Shown here: positions 17,282 through 24,854 of the stretch, in pieces | How positions within the stretch are numbered: position 1 is the first letter of the stretch | Layout of the letters: each line of letters begins with the position of its first letter | From: BD1-7 clade bacterium | GTDB taxonomy: Bacteria > Pseudomonadota > Gammaproteobacteria > Pseudomonadales > DT-91 | Assembly: GCA_902705865.1 (NCBI GenBank) | Contig: CACSIO010000012.1 | Location: forward strand, 496,001-560,000 | Direction: 5' to 3' | DNA length: 64,000 nucleotides | Position numbers and translations under genes: made by a program | Notes under the pieces: model-generated | What the model was told of the DNA's origin: nothing | What the model saw: only the letters and a program-made list of their open reading frames with translations | Databases searched by the model: none

Positions 17282-19260
17282 AATTGTTCACTGTCCTTAT
17301 CGATATGCTCGTTATTGCGTCGGTTTTGCTCGTACTGGTGACGGAATTTGTTTCTTAACAACATGCCAGAGTCATCTGGGATGCGTCGTAGCCATTGTTG
17401 CAGAGCCTGTTGATGGGCTTTCTCTTCGGCGCTCATGGGTTCTTGTTGGCCCTGCGCTATTGCTTGTTGTTCGGCGTCGGTCTGATCTTGTTCGTCAGTT
17501 TCTTCATCGGCCTGCTGTGCTTCTGTTGCATCGTCCGGCTGTTCAGACTCGTCTGTTTGATCTTGTGAATTGGCGTTTTCGCCAGCTTGTTGCTCCTCAC
17601 TCTGTTCCTTATTCTGGTCTGCGTTTTCAGAATTTTCGGAGCCTTGAGACGCATCTTGTTGCTGACTATCGTCCATGTCTTGACCGTCATTGTTCTGGTC
17701 ACTACTGGATTCACTATTCTGACCATCTTGTTGGTCACTGCTACTTTCACCTGATTCCCCTTGTTGACCTTCTTGGTTGGAATCGTCGGCGCCGTTACTT
17801 TGTTGATCTTGTTGCTCTCCAGATTCGCCATCTTGCTGTTGGCTGTCTTCGCCATTTTCGCCGGATTGGTTTTCCTGGTTCTCTTGCTGCTGCTTTAGTT
17901 GTTCAATCAGCTGTTTGTTGAATGCGGCATCTTCATCGTTCGGGTTGATTTCGAGGGCCTTGTCGTAGGCTGCGATGGCGTCATCGAATTGATTCATGCG
18001 CGCCAGTGCGTTGCCGCGGTTGTAGTAGTCTTGGCTGTCTTGGTCTTCGATATCCAGCTGATCGATGGAGTCCAATGCTTTTTGGTAGTCCCCCGATTGA
18101 TAGTGGGCGGCAGATTGCCAGCGCTGGTCGTTAAATTGGCCGGCAGCTTCACTGGTGTTGCCGGATTCCAGTTTTGCGGCGGCCTGTTGATCTTGTGTTT
18201 TCCATAGGTCGTCCCATGTTAGTGACCAGGCGTCCTGCGGCATGACGATAACAAGAGCCAACAGAATCCATCCACGGCGAAAGCTAAATAGCGCTATCGG
18301 TAAAATCAAAAGCACCAGCCAATGACCCATTTCTTGCCATAGATCGAACTGACGGTCGACGGTTTCTTTCTCATCATCATTCTGATGTGTGCTGCTAAGC
18401 AGTCGATTAATGTCGGTGTCTGTGACGCTGCTTTTGGCAAAACCGAATCCGTATTTGCGGCTGTCAGACATAATCTGAGAAGTATCTGTTTTGGCGATGA
18501 CTGTGGCGCCAGCGCGATTTTTCAGGAAGCCTTCCGGTAGCGGTATCGGCGCGCCAGAGGGGGTGCCAAAGCTGATAATATCGAGTTGTACGCCCGCAGG
18601 TAAAAGGTTGGCGACTGTTTTAAACTGGTTGCTGTTGAGTTCATCGGCCAGCAATAAGTACTGTGCCTGATGCACGGTTGCTGCTTCGATTAACTCGTTA
18701 GCCTGCTTGATTGCTGAGCCGACATTGTTGCCAAACTTCGGCATTACCGAGGGTTCTAGTGCAGGTAACATGTTGTCGATGGTGCGCACGTCATCAGTTA
18801 GCGGTGCAACGGTATGTGCATCGCCAGAAAACACGACCAGCGCCGTAACGCCTTCTTTGCGCTGTTTGAGAATATCTTCAACCTTTCGCTTGGCGGCGAC
18901 TAACCGAGAGGGTTTTTGATCCTCTGCATACATCGATAACGTCAGGTCGAGGATGATCACAAGGGCATTTTGTTTTTTGACGACAGGTTGTTCGATTTTT
19001 TCCCAAACCGGCCCGGCGATGGCAAAACACGCTAGACACCACGCAAGCACCAACGCGGCGACGGGCCAACGCTGAGATTTCACTTGGTTTTCGCCGTCGA
19101 TCAAAAACGGCAGCAGTGCCGGATCAATTACTTTGTTCCAATTCGATGCTGCTGCGATCGAGTGTCGTGCAAACCACACAAACGCAAGGCCCAATGGCAG
19201 CAATGCCAACAATTCAGGGCGTATAAAATGAAAATTGGCAATCAGTTCGGAGAAACTCAT
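17275..19260 (-). CDS. batB: BatB/BatC-type fusion: membrane VWA domain plus TPR and acidic disordered tail
   Basis: This 661-residue inner-membrane protein has two N-terminal TM helices (about 15-30 and 65-85) and a VWA domain (about 98-290) with the MIDAS-like I-L-D-L-T-L-S-M-Y. The canonical D-x-S-x-S is partly altered, as in many BatB proteins. Another TM pair is at about 310-345. Two or three TPR repeats follow (about 385-450; Y-Y-N-R-G-N-A-L-A-R and A-I-A-A-Y-D-K-A-L-E-I-N-P). A low-complexity Gln/Glu/Asp/Ser/Asn-rich tail of about 150 residues (about 450-610) precedes a conserved C-terminal segment with W-L-R-R-I-P-D-D-S-G-M-L-L-R-N-K-F. BatB and BatC are separate genes in some bacteria and fused here. 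It overlaps batA by 4 bases. Confidence 0.88.
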   Translation of the reverse strand: MSFSELIANFHFIRPELLALLPLGLAFVWFARHSIAAASNWNKVIDPALLPFLIDGENQVKSQRWPVAALVLAWCLACFAIAGPVWEKIEQPVVKKQNALVIILDLTLSMYAEDQKPSRLVAAKRKVEDILKQRKEGVTALVVFSGDAHTVAPLTDDVRTIDNMLPALEPSVMPKFGNNVGSAIKQANELIEAATVHQAQYLLLADELNSNQFKTVANLLPAGVQLDIISFGTPSGAPIPLPEGFLKNRAGATVIAKTDTSQIMSDSRKYGFGFAKSSVTDTDINRLLSSTHQNDDEKETVDRQFDLWQEMGHWLVLLILPIALFSFRRGWILLALVIVMPQDAWSLTWDDLWKTQDQQAAAKLESGNTSEAAGQFNDQRWQSAAHYQSGDYQKALDSIDQLDIEDQDSQDYYNRGNALARMNQFDDAIAAYDKALEINPNDEDAAFNKQLIEQLKQQQENQENQSGENGEDSQQQDGESGEQQDQQSNGADDSNQEGQQGESGESSSDQQDGQNSESSSDQNNDGQDMDDSQQQDASQGSENSENADQNKEQSEEQQAGENANSQDQTDESEQPDDATEAQQADEETDEQDQTDAEQQAIAQGQQEPMSAEEKAHQQALQQWLRRIPDDSGMLLRNKFRHQYEQNRRNNEHIDKDSEQLW

Positions 19261-20225
19261 ACGGACGTACTCCTTGTTTGCATGCGTCTACTACCCACAT
19301 TGATGAGGCCGAATAGCAGTGCCAGCGTCATTGCTCCGCCGAGCGGCCAGTAAAAGAGGGTTTGTTTGGGGCGGAAAATTTCAGCTTCCTGTTCCACGGC
19401 TTCGAGCTTATCGATAGCGGCATAGATGCTGGCTAATTCCTGTTGGCTGCGGGCACGGAAAAATTCACCGCCGGTAATATCGGCGACTTCTTTCAATGTG
19501 CGTTCATCGATGGGGTAGCGTGAGCGGGGGTGTCCGAGGCCGATGGTGTAGATCTTAACGTGCTCTTTGGTGGCAAATTTAGCGGCCTCTACCGGTAGCA
19601 TCGTGCCGGATGTGTTCTCCCCATCGGTGAGCAAAATCAAAACACGGCTTTCGGCCGGGTTGTCGGCCAAGCGTTTGATCCCCAAGCCAATAGCATCACC
19701 GATGGCCGTGCCAGTGCCAGCAAAGCCGATTTGACTCTCCATTAATAAACGGTGAACGGTTTTTAAATCAAATGTGAGTGGGGCCTGAACAAATGCCTGG
19801 CTGCCGTATAGTATTAAGCCAACACGATCACCCTGACGCTGCGAAAGGAACCGAGTTAATACATCCTTGGTGGCGACCAAACGGTTAACTCTGCGGCCGT
19901 TAATGGTCATGTCGCGTTGCTCCATACTACCGGAGATGTCCACGGCCAGCATTAAATCACGGCCATTTGCCGGTAATTCAATGGCTTCACCGATACGCAT
20001 TGGGTTGGCTGCAGCTGCGAGTAATAAGATCCAGATTGCCAACAATGGCAAGAAGCGTAACCATGAAAATCGGCCGGGGCTAATATCATGCTGTCGCAAG
20101 TTGTCTGATTGCACATGCGGCATATAAAGCGCAGCAGACGTTTGTTTGCGCGCCGGTATTAACCACCATACGAGCAATGGCAACGGTAGCAACGCAAAAA
20201 TCCAGGGGAGGGTAAACTCAATCAT
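19257..20225 (-). CDS. batA: BatA-like membrane VWA protein
   Basis: This VWA protein of about 322 residues starts at ATG 20225, in an ATGA overlap with the upstream gene's stop; a 7-residue longer version from 20246 is possible but less well placed. TM helices are at about 5-22 and 55-75. The VWA domain (about 85-270) has an intact MIDAS D-I-S-G-S-M and the Thr/Asp positions T-G-T-A-I-G-D and L-L-T-D-G-E-N-T. A C-terminal TM is at about 295-315. It sits between the DUF4381 gene and batB. VWA proteins of this type are thought to act with a MoxR AAA+ ATPase, encoded at the head of the operon, in assembly or metal-insertion-like remodelling at the membrane. Confidence 0.9.
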   Translation of the reverse strand: MIEFTLPWIFALLPLPLLVWWLIPARKQTSAALYMPHVQSDNLRQHDISPGRFSWLRFLPLLAIWILLLAAAANPMRIGEAIELPANGRDLMLAVDISGSMEQRDMTINGRRVNRLVATKDVLTRFLSQRQGDRVGLILYGSQAFVQAPLTFDLKTVHRLLMESQIGFAGTGTAIGDAIGLGIKRLADNPAESRVLILLTDGENTSGTMLPVEAAKFATKEHVKIYTIGLGHPRSRYPIDERTLKEVADITGGEFFRARSQQELASIYAAIDKLEAVEQEAEIFRPKQTLFYWPLGGAMTLALLFGLINVGSRRMQTRSTSV

Positions 20226-20692
20226 ACCTTGTGCCCCTTGATCCATTGTCTAACGGCTGCAGTCAGGGCCGCTGTATCGGGAACCTCAGCGTTTGCTTGG
20301 TATTTGCCCTGGGTTATCCAGTGTATCTGTGTGTCTGTTAACTCGGGTTTTAGTATCTCTTGGAGATTATCACCCGTTAGCGCAGATTGTTGTTTGTCAT
20401 AGCCCTCGTCGGCGGCTTTTAGGGTTCGACGAATGAGCTGCGTGAGTGCTTCAGCCAATTCTGCAGCATCGTTTTTCTCAGAGCTAAGTTGGTCAAGCTC
20501 GGCGATCGCAAGTCGACGATATCGGCGTTTTTGATGAATTTTGACCAGTGCATAAACAGTTGTGAAAAGCGCGATGATCGCTAACAAAGCCACGGCCCAC
20601 CAGCCGGGAGCCGGTGGCCACCATGTGATCGCGTCCGGTAGGTGAATGTCGCGCAGTTGGTCGAGTGGATTACTGGCTGCAGGTTGTTGCAT
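20222..20692 (-). CDS. DUF4381 membrane protein of the Bat/MoxR operon
   Basis: This 156-residue protein has a conserved periplasmic lead-in L-R-D-I-H-L-P-D-A-I-T-W-W-P-P-A-P-G-W-W, one TM helix (about 31-51), and a cytosolic helical part with R-R-Y-R-R-L-A and L-I-R-R. This is the DUF4381 pattern. It occurs almost always between DUF58 and BatA genes in proteobacterial MoxR operons and presumably forms part of the membrane complex. It shares TGATG with the end of the DUF58 gene and overlaps batA by 4 bases. Confidence 0.88.
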   Translation of the reverse strand: MQQPAASNPLDQLRDIHLPDAITWWPPAPGWWAVALLAIIALFTTVYALVKIHQKRRYRRLAIAELDQLSSEKNDAAELAEALTQLIRRTLKAADEGYDKQQSALTGDNLQEILKPELTDTQIHWITQGKYQANAEVPDTAALTAAVRQWIKGHKV

Positions 20693-21657
20693 CAGGCAGT
20701 ACCTCCTGACACCAAGTTGTCGGTTTGTGTGAAGCGTGGTTTGCCGAAGTACTGATGTAGCAAGCTTAGCGGATCATGGTCAGTCGCCACCGGGATTAGC
20801 GGTATCTGATATTTGCCAAGAGTCGCTCGAATAGCTTCGCTGTGTGCTTGCCAGCTTTCCTGATATTGGTCTCGTGTATTTTTGTCGTTACTGTTGAATT
20901 CAAAAAAGCGTTGTCCGTTTCCGGCTCGGAACATGCCTTGGTGCGGTAATTGTGTCTCCAGCGAATCGTACGTCTTGATCGCAATAATTTCACAGTGTCG
21001 CGCGAGATCATGGATTATTGATGAACAGCTGTCGTTGAGATCGTGAAAATCAGAGATCACGAAGATCTGGGAGCCAGGTTTTGCGATGCGTTTCAATTCC
21101 AGTAGCGCGTCGGCGAGAGGGCGGCTGCTGTTGTTTTGAAAGCCTTGTAAGGCCTGATTGAACTCCGATAGCCCATGCAGTAATTGTAAAACGGTTTTGC
21201 GTTGACGTCGGGGGCGGATATCCGTGTGTTTTTGGTCATTGAATATCAAACCGCCAACACGGTCGCCTTTGTGAAATGCGGCCCATGCCAAGTAAGCGGC
21301 TAGATCAGCTGCGATAACGGATTTAAGTGCAACCTGGCTGCCAAAAAACATGTTGCTGCGTTGATCAACGGCAATAAACACAGGTTTTTCGCGTTCTTCG
21401 CGAAATTGTTTGGTGTGCGTCTTGCCCGTGCGGGCACTGACACGCCAGTCGATGGTTCGGATATCGTCGCCTGGCTGATACTGGCGCACATCTTCAAATT
21501 CCATGCCTCGGCCACGAATCAGGGTTTTGTAGGGGCCATTGAGTGCAGCCAGGGCGCGATTATTTTTAATTAACGGCAAATGCCGTGCAGCCACCTGATA
21601 GCTAGATAAATGTTCCAGCTCTGTATAGGCGCCGGTACTGCGGGTTTGATAGCTCAT
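20692..21657 (-). CDS. DUF58 family protein (degenerate VWA fold)
   Basis: This 321-residue soluble protein carries the DUF58 signature G-R-G-M-E-F-E-D-V-R-Q-Y-Q-P-G-D-D-I-R-T-I-D-W (about 48-70). A VWA-like fold follows, with V-D-Q-R-S-N-M in place of the MIDAS. Members almost always sit directly after a moxR gene and are thought to be its partner or substrate adaptor. The gene lies 20 bases after moxR and is coupled to the DUF4381 gene. Confidence 0.9.
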   Translation of the reverse strand: MSYQTRSTGAYTELEHLSSYQVAARHLPLIKNNRALAALNGPYKTLIRGRGMEFEDVRQYQPGDDIRTIDWRVSARTGKTHTKQFREEREKPVFIAVDQRSNMFFGSQVALKSVIAADLAAYLAWAAFHKGDRVGGLIFNDQKHTDIRPRRQRKTVLQLLHGLSEFNQALQGFQNNSSRPLADALLELKRIAKPGSQIFVISDFHDLNDSCSSIIHDLARHCEIIAIKTYDSLETQLPHQGMFRAGNGQRFFEFNSNDKNTRDQYQESWQAHSEAIRATLGKYQIPLIPVATDHDPLSLLHQYFGKPRFTQTDNLVSGGTA

Positions 21658-21677
21658 GGGTTTTCAAATAGCAGTGA

Positions 21678-22640
21678 TTAGGCGACGGGAACCAGTTCCA
21701 ACAGTCGATCGGTGATGTCATCTTTGCTTAAGCCGCTGGCTTCTGCTTCGAAACTTAGCAATAAGCGATGACGGAAGACATCATGCATAACCGCCTGTAC
21801 ATCGTCGGGGCTCACATAATCTTTACCGGCTAACCAAGCATGGGCGCGTGCGCAGCGATCTAGCGCAATAGTGGCACGAGGGCTGACGCCGTACTCGATC
21901 CAGCTGGCTAGTTGACTGTCGTAGCTGGCCGGCTGACGTGTCGCACATACCAATTGCACCATGTAGGTTTCAACCGATTCAGCCATGTGTAGGTTGAGTA
22001 CTTGCTGGCGTGCATCAAACAAGGTGGCCTGTGAGATTTCTTCAATGGGTTCGATTTGGTCGGCTTGTTTAAACTCATTGCGAACCAATTGCAGGATCTT
22101 TTTCTCGGCGTCTGCACCGGGATAGTCAACGTTGATATGCAACAAGAAACGGTCGAGCTGGGCTTCTGGCAGAGGATACGTACCTTCTTGCTCCAGCGGA
22201 TTTTGCGTTGCCATAACGAGGAATAAATCGGGTAGCTTGTAGGTTTTTTTACCAATACTTACCTGGCGTTCAGCCATTGCTTCAAGCAGTGCCGATTGCA
22301 CTTTGGCCGGGGCTCGGTTGATCTCATCCGCGAGGATCATCGGGTGAAATATCGGGCCTTGCTCAAATGTAAATGTGCCGGTCTCTGGGCGAAAAATATC
22401 GGTGCCGGTAATATCGCCAGGCAGTAAATCAGGGGTAAATTGAATACGGTGAAAATCACCTTCAATGGCGTCCGAGAGTATTTTGATTGCTTTGGTTTTC
22501 GCCAGCCCTGGAGGCCCTTCGACCAATAGGTGACCATCAGCAAGAAGTGCAATCAGCAGGCGGTTGATCAGCTTGGGCTGGCCGACAATTTGAGAATCCA
22601 GCCATGTTTCCAAGTGTTGAAACGCAGTATTTGTATCCAT
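21678..22640 (-). CDS. moxR: MoxR-type AAA+ ATPase
   Basis: This 320-residue MoxR-subfamily AAA+ protein has Walker A G-P-P-G-L-A-K-T (about residues 42-49), Walker B M-I-L-A-D-E-I-N-R-A, sensor 1 A-T-Q-N-P, and the family segment L-P-E-A-Q-L-D-R-F-L. The C-terminal lid has Y-G-V-S-P-R-A-T-I-A-L. It is the first gene of a six-gene minus-strand operon (MoxR, DUF58, DUF4381, BatA, BatB/C, BatD). MoxR proteins act as chaperone-like motors with VWA partners. The operon promoter should lie in the 22641-23103 gap, divergent from pyrD. Confidence 0.92.
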   Translation of the reverse strand: MDTNTAFQHLETWLDSQIVGQPKLINRLLIALLADGHLLVEGPPGLAKTKAIKILSDAIEGDFHRIQFTPDLLPGDITGTDIFRPETGTFTFEQGPIFHPMILADEINRAPAKVQSALLEAMAERQVSIGKKTYKLPDLFLVMATQNPLEQEGTYPLPEAQLDRFLLHINVDYPGADAEKKILQLVRNEFKQADQIEPIEEISQATLFDARQQVLNLHMAESVETYMVQLVCATRQPASYDSQLASWIEYGVSPRATIALDRCARAHAWLAGKDYVSPDDVQAVMHDVFRHRLLLSFEAEASGLSKDDITDRLLELVPVA

Positions 22641-23103
22641 ATCCGTTGTTGATTCTTCTCAGTTCTGTTCTTGTTTTTTCGAATAAATCCGCGGTGTTTA
22701 AGGTCTTGTGCGAGTATTGATGCTTACAGCAGCATATTGCACTCAATGACGATTAGCCAAGCAATAAAGTTCGATGCGTTTAAACACTTCTTTGGCGGAT
22801 GTAATACTCAAAATGATTAGCGGTATTCAAGGTCTGGCAGCGGTTTATCCGCTCTAGAGCGTTATCTGAATGCCTCAGATGTAGCTTTGCAGAAGTAACA
22901 ATGCCTGTCTCGACTACTAACGAATTAGCGTAGCATTTTAGTTACCGAGCCAAAATAGTTCAATGCACTGTTGCTGCCGTCGAGGTAGTAAATTTTCGAC
23001 CTCATCGAAACGAGCGATAGAAACCTGATTCTGTTATGATTGTCTGATTTTCCTAGTCGTTATCCCTTTCCCGTTTATACCTATCCGCAGGTGCGCTTTT
23101 TAT
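22641..23103. promoter_or_regulatory. Divergent intergenic region between moxR and pyrD
   Basis: This 463-base AT-rich gap lies between divergently transcribed genes and must hold promoters for the Bat operon and pyrD. I see a TATGAT (-10-like, about 23033) upstream of pyrD without a good -35, and AGGTG at 23089-23093 as the pyrD ribosome binding site. No gene or T-tailed hairpin is evident. Confidence 0.35.
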
Positions 23104-24117
23104 ATGTACGCTTTGATCAGACCGCTGCTTTTCCAAATGGATCCGGAGAAATCCCATAATCTCTCGCTTAAGGCGCTGAAAACTCTGCATAAATTGCACC
23201 TGACCCGTTTGTTCAGAACATCCGGGCCGGAGTTGAATAATCCGGTAGAGGTGATGGGAATAAACTTTCCGAATGCAGTAGGTATTGCTGCCGGTTTAGA
23301 CAAAAACGGTGATTATATTGATGCGCTGGGAGCATTAGGGTTTGGTTTTGTTGAGATTGGTACGATCACCCCACGTCCGCAACCTGGCAACCCAATGCCA
23401 CGATTGTTCCGCCTTAAAGAGCATCAAGCGATCATTAATCGCATGGGATTTAACAACAAAGGCGTTGATTATCTGGTAAGTCAGGTTAAGCAGCGCCAAT
23501 TTAAAGGCATTTTGGGTATTAATATCGGTAAAAATAAGGATACCCCGAATGACAAGGCCGTGGATGATTACCTGATCTGTATGGATAAGGTCTATGCCTA
23601 CGCCGATTACATTACGGTTAATCTCTCTTCACCGAATACTCCGGGGCTCCGTGATCTTCAATTTGGTGAGCCGCTGAGAGGATTGTTGAAAGCCTTGAAA
23701 CAACGTCAAACAGAATTAGCTGAAAAACACGGACGCTACGTCCCATTAACATTGAAGGTTGCACCGGATATGGCAGAGGACGATATTGCTGATGTTTCTA
23801 GTGCATTGCTTGAATATCAGATTGATGGATTGATAGCGACTAATACAACCATCGGTCGAGATGCGGTTCAGGGCCATCCGCTGGCTGGCGAGGCGGGTGG
23901 CTTGAGTGGTTTCCCGGTACAGCAGATTTCAACGCAAACTATTAAGCTTTTTCATTCACACCTTGGTGACCGAATTCCGATTATTGGCGTGGGTGGCATT
24001 CTTGATACTGAGAGCGCTGCGGCAAAACGTGCAGCCGGTGCTTCGCTAGTGCAGATATACAGTGGGTTTATCTATCGAGGCGCCGCACTCATTAAGGATG
24101 CAGCTAGAGCGTTTTAA
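23104..24117 (+). CDS. pyrD: Dihydroorotate dehydrogenase (quinone), class 2
   Basis: PyrD oxidises dihydroorotate to orotate in pyrimidine synthesis, passing electrons through FMN to the membrane quinone pool. The 337-residue protein aligns along its length with E. coli PyrD. The N-terminal membrane-associating helices start [13 protein letters not shown] and substrate residues include [28 protein letters not shown], and the catalytic Ser in [10 protein letters not shown]. Others are K-V-A-P-D, A-T-N-T-T and G-V-G-G-I at the expected places. The gene stands alone; pyrC is about 15 kb away on the other strand. Confidence 0.98.
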   Translation: MYALIRPLLFQMDPEKSHNLSLKALKTLHKLHLTRLFRTSGPELNNPVEVMGINFPNAVGIAAGLDKNGDYIDALGALGFGFVEIGTITPRPQPGNPMPRLFRLKEHQAIINRMGFNNKGVDYLVSQVKQRQFKGILGINIGKNKDTPNDKAVDDYLICMDKVYAYADYITVNLSSPNTPGLRDLQFGEPLRGLLKALKQRQTELAEKHGRYVPLTLKVAPDMAEDDIADVSSALLEYQIDGLIATNTTIGRDAVQGHPLAGEAGGLSGFPVQQISTQTIKLFHSHLGDRIPIIGVGGILDTESAAAKRAAGASLVQIYSGFIYRGAALIKDAARAF

Positions 24118-24132
24118 GGTGATCAATGAAAA

Positions 24133-24152
24133 GCGGCCGCGTCTGCGGCCGC
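24133..24152 (+). repeat. Perfect GC-rich inverted repeat after pyrD
   Basis: GCGGCCGC (24133-24140) and GCGGCCGC (24145-24152) form an 8-bp GC-only stem with a GTCT loop, 16 bases after the pyrD stop. There is no T-run behind it, so it may stop transcription through a factor or protect the mRNA end. Confidence 0.45.
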
Positions 24153-24277
24153 ATATGCACCGTATTCATCGGGTGCAAGAGGGCCATTTGGTAATGGCCG
24201 CTAGGGTATGTAAGGGTACTAAATAGAATCTTGCGTCTTACTGCTTTGGATACGTTGGAAGAAGGTTAGTTCTCATA

Positions 24278-24484
24278 TTAACGCATTTGCGCTTTGTGCA
24301 TGCCAGCGAAGGCGGCGTTGCCTGACCAGTGATCCTGACGCCCTTCGCGCCAACCGGATGTCCATTGAAAGTGTTTGTCTGTGGCTTCCTCGTAAGGACA
24401 GTTACTTAACGATTTACCTCTGATAGCTGCGATGTAGCCGTGGTTGAAGATACGCTGAATAGCGCTGCGTTTATGTGTTTTCAT
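24278..24484 (-). CDS. rmf: Ribosome modulation factor
   Basis: RMF dimerises 70S ribosomes into inactive 100S particles in stationary phase. The 68-residue basic protein has the family features: K-R-S-A-I-Q-R-I-F-N-H-G-Y-x-A-x-x-x-G-K-S, then C-P-Y-E-E-A, then Q-W-T-S-G-W-R-E-G-R-Q-D. It carries an extra 12-residue C-terminal extension relative to E. coli RMF (55 residues), as often seen in Pseudomonas and marine relatives. GGAG ahead of the ATG at 24484 supports the start. The gene is divergent from rlmKL. Confidence 0.95.
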   Translation of the reverse strand: MKTHKRSAIQRIFNHGYIAAIRGKSLSNCPYEEATDKHFQWTSGWREGRQDHWSGNAAFAGMHKAQMR

Positions 24485-24854
24485 TCATTGTCTCCAAATC
24501 GATAGACACTGCGAACGACAAAGTAATTAAAACGAACACCCTGTGTAATCACTTTGTTGTAGATCAACTGAACCAGTTTTTGGCCGAAATGTCATCCACT
24601 TTTCAGTTATTAATAGGCACTGATTACGTTATATGTGCCACAGAACTTAAAAATGACATGCCGTTGAGATTTCACTGAATCCTCGACAACCCGTCTGAAA
24701 GCTAACACAAGCTTGGTTTGTGAAGGCAAGTAGCATGTCTACTAATTACGAAAACATGAGCGGTGAAAAATTCCCGCCGTTCGGCTGGTTATATGCTGAT
24801 ACGGGAACAACTTCACAAGTTTGAAATATCAGGCCGATAGGCCAGAGTTAATCC
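24485..24854. promoter_or_regulatory. Divergent intergenic region between rmf and rlmKL
   Basis: This 370-base AT-rich gap holds the rmf and rlmKL control regions. An open frame runs on the plus strand from 24475 to 24678 but has no ribosome binding site or recognisable content. I see no confident promoter match. Confidence 0.3.

Noticed and set aside
17202-17921. Long plus-strand frame of 239 codons
   Set aside because: It runs antisense to the low-complexity acidic region of the batB/C gene; the repetitive codons there leave the other strand open. No domain or start site supports it.
24475-24678. 67-codon plus-strand frame overlapping the rmf start
   Set aside because: No ribosome binding site, overlaps the rmf control region and resembles random A/T-rich DNA.
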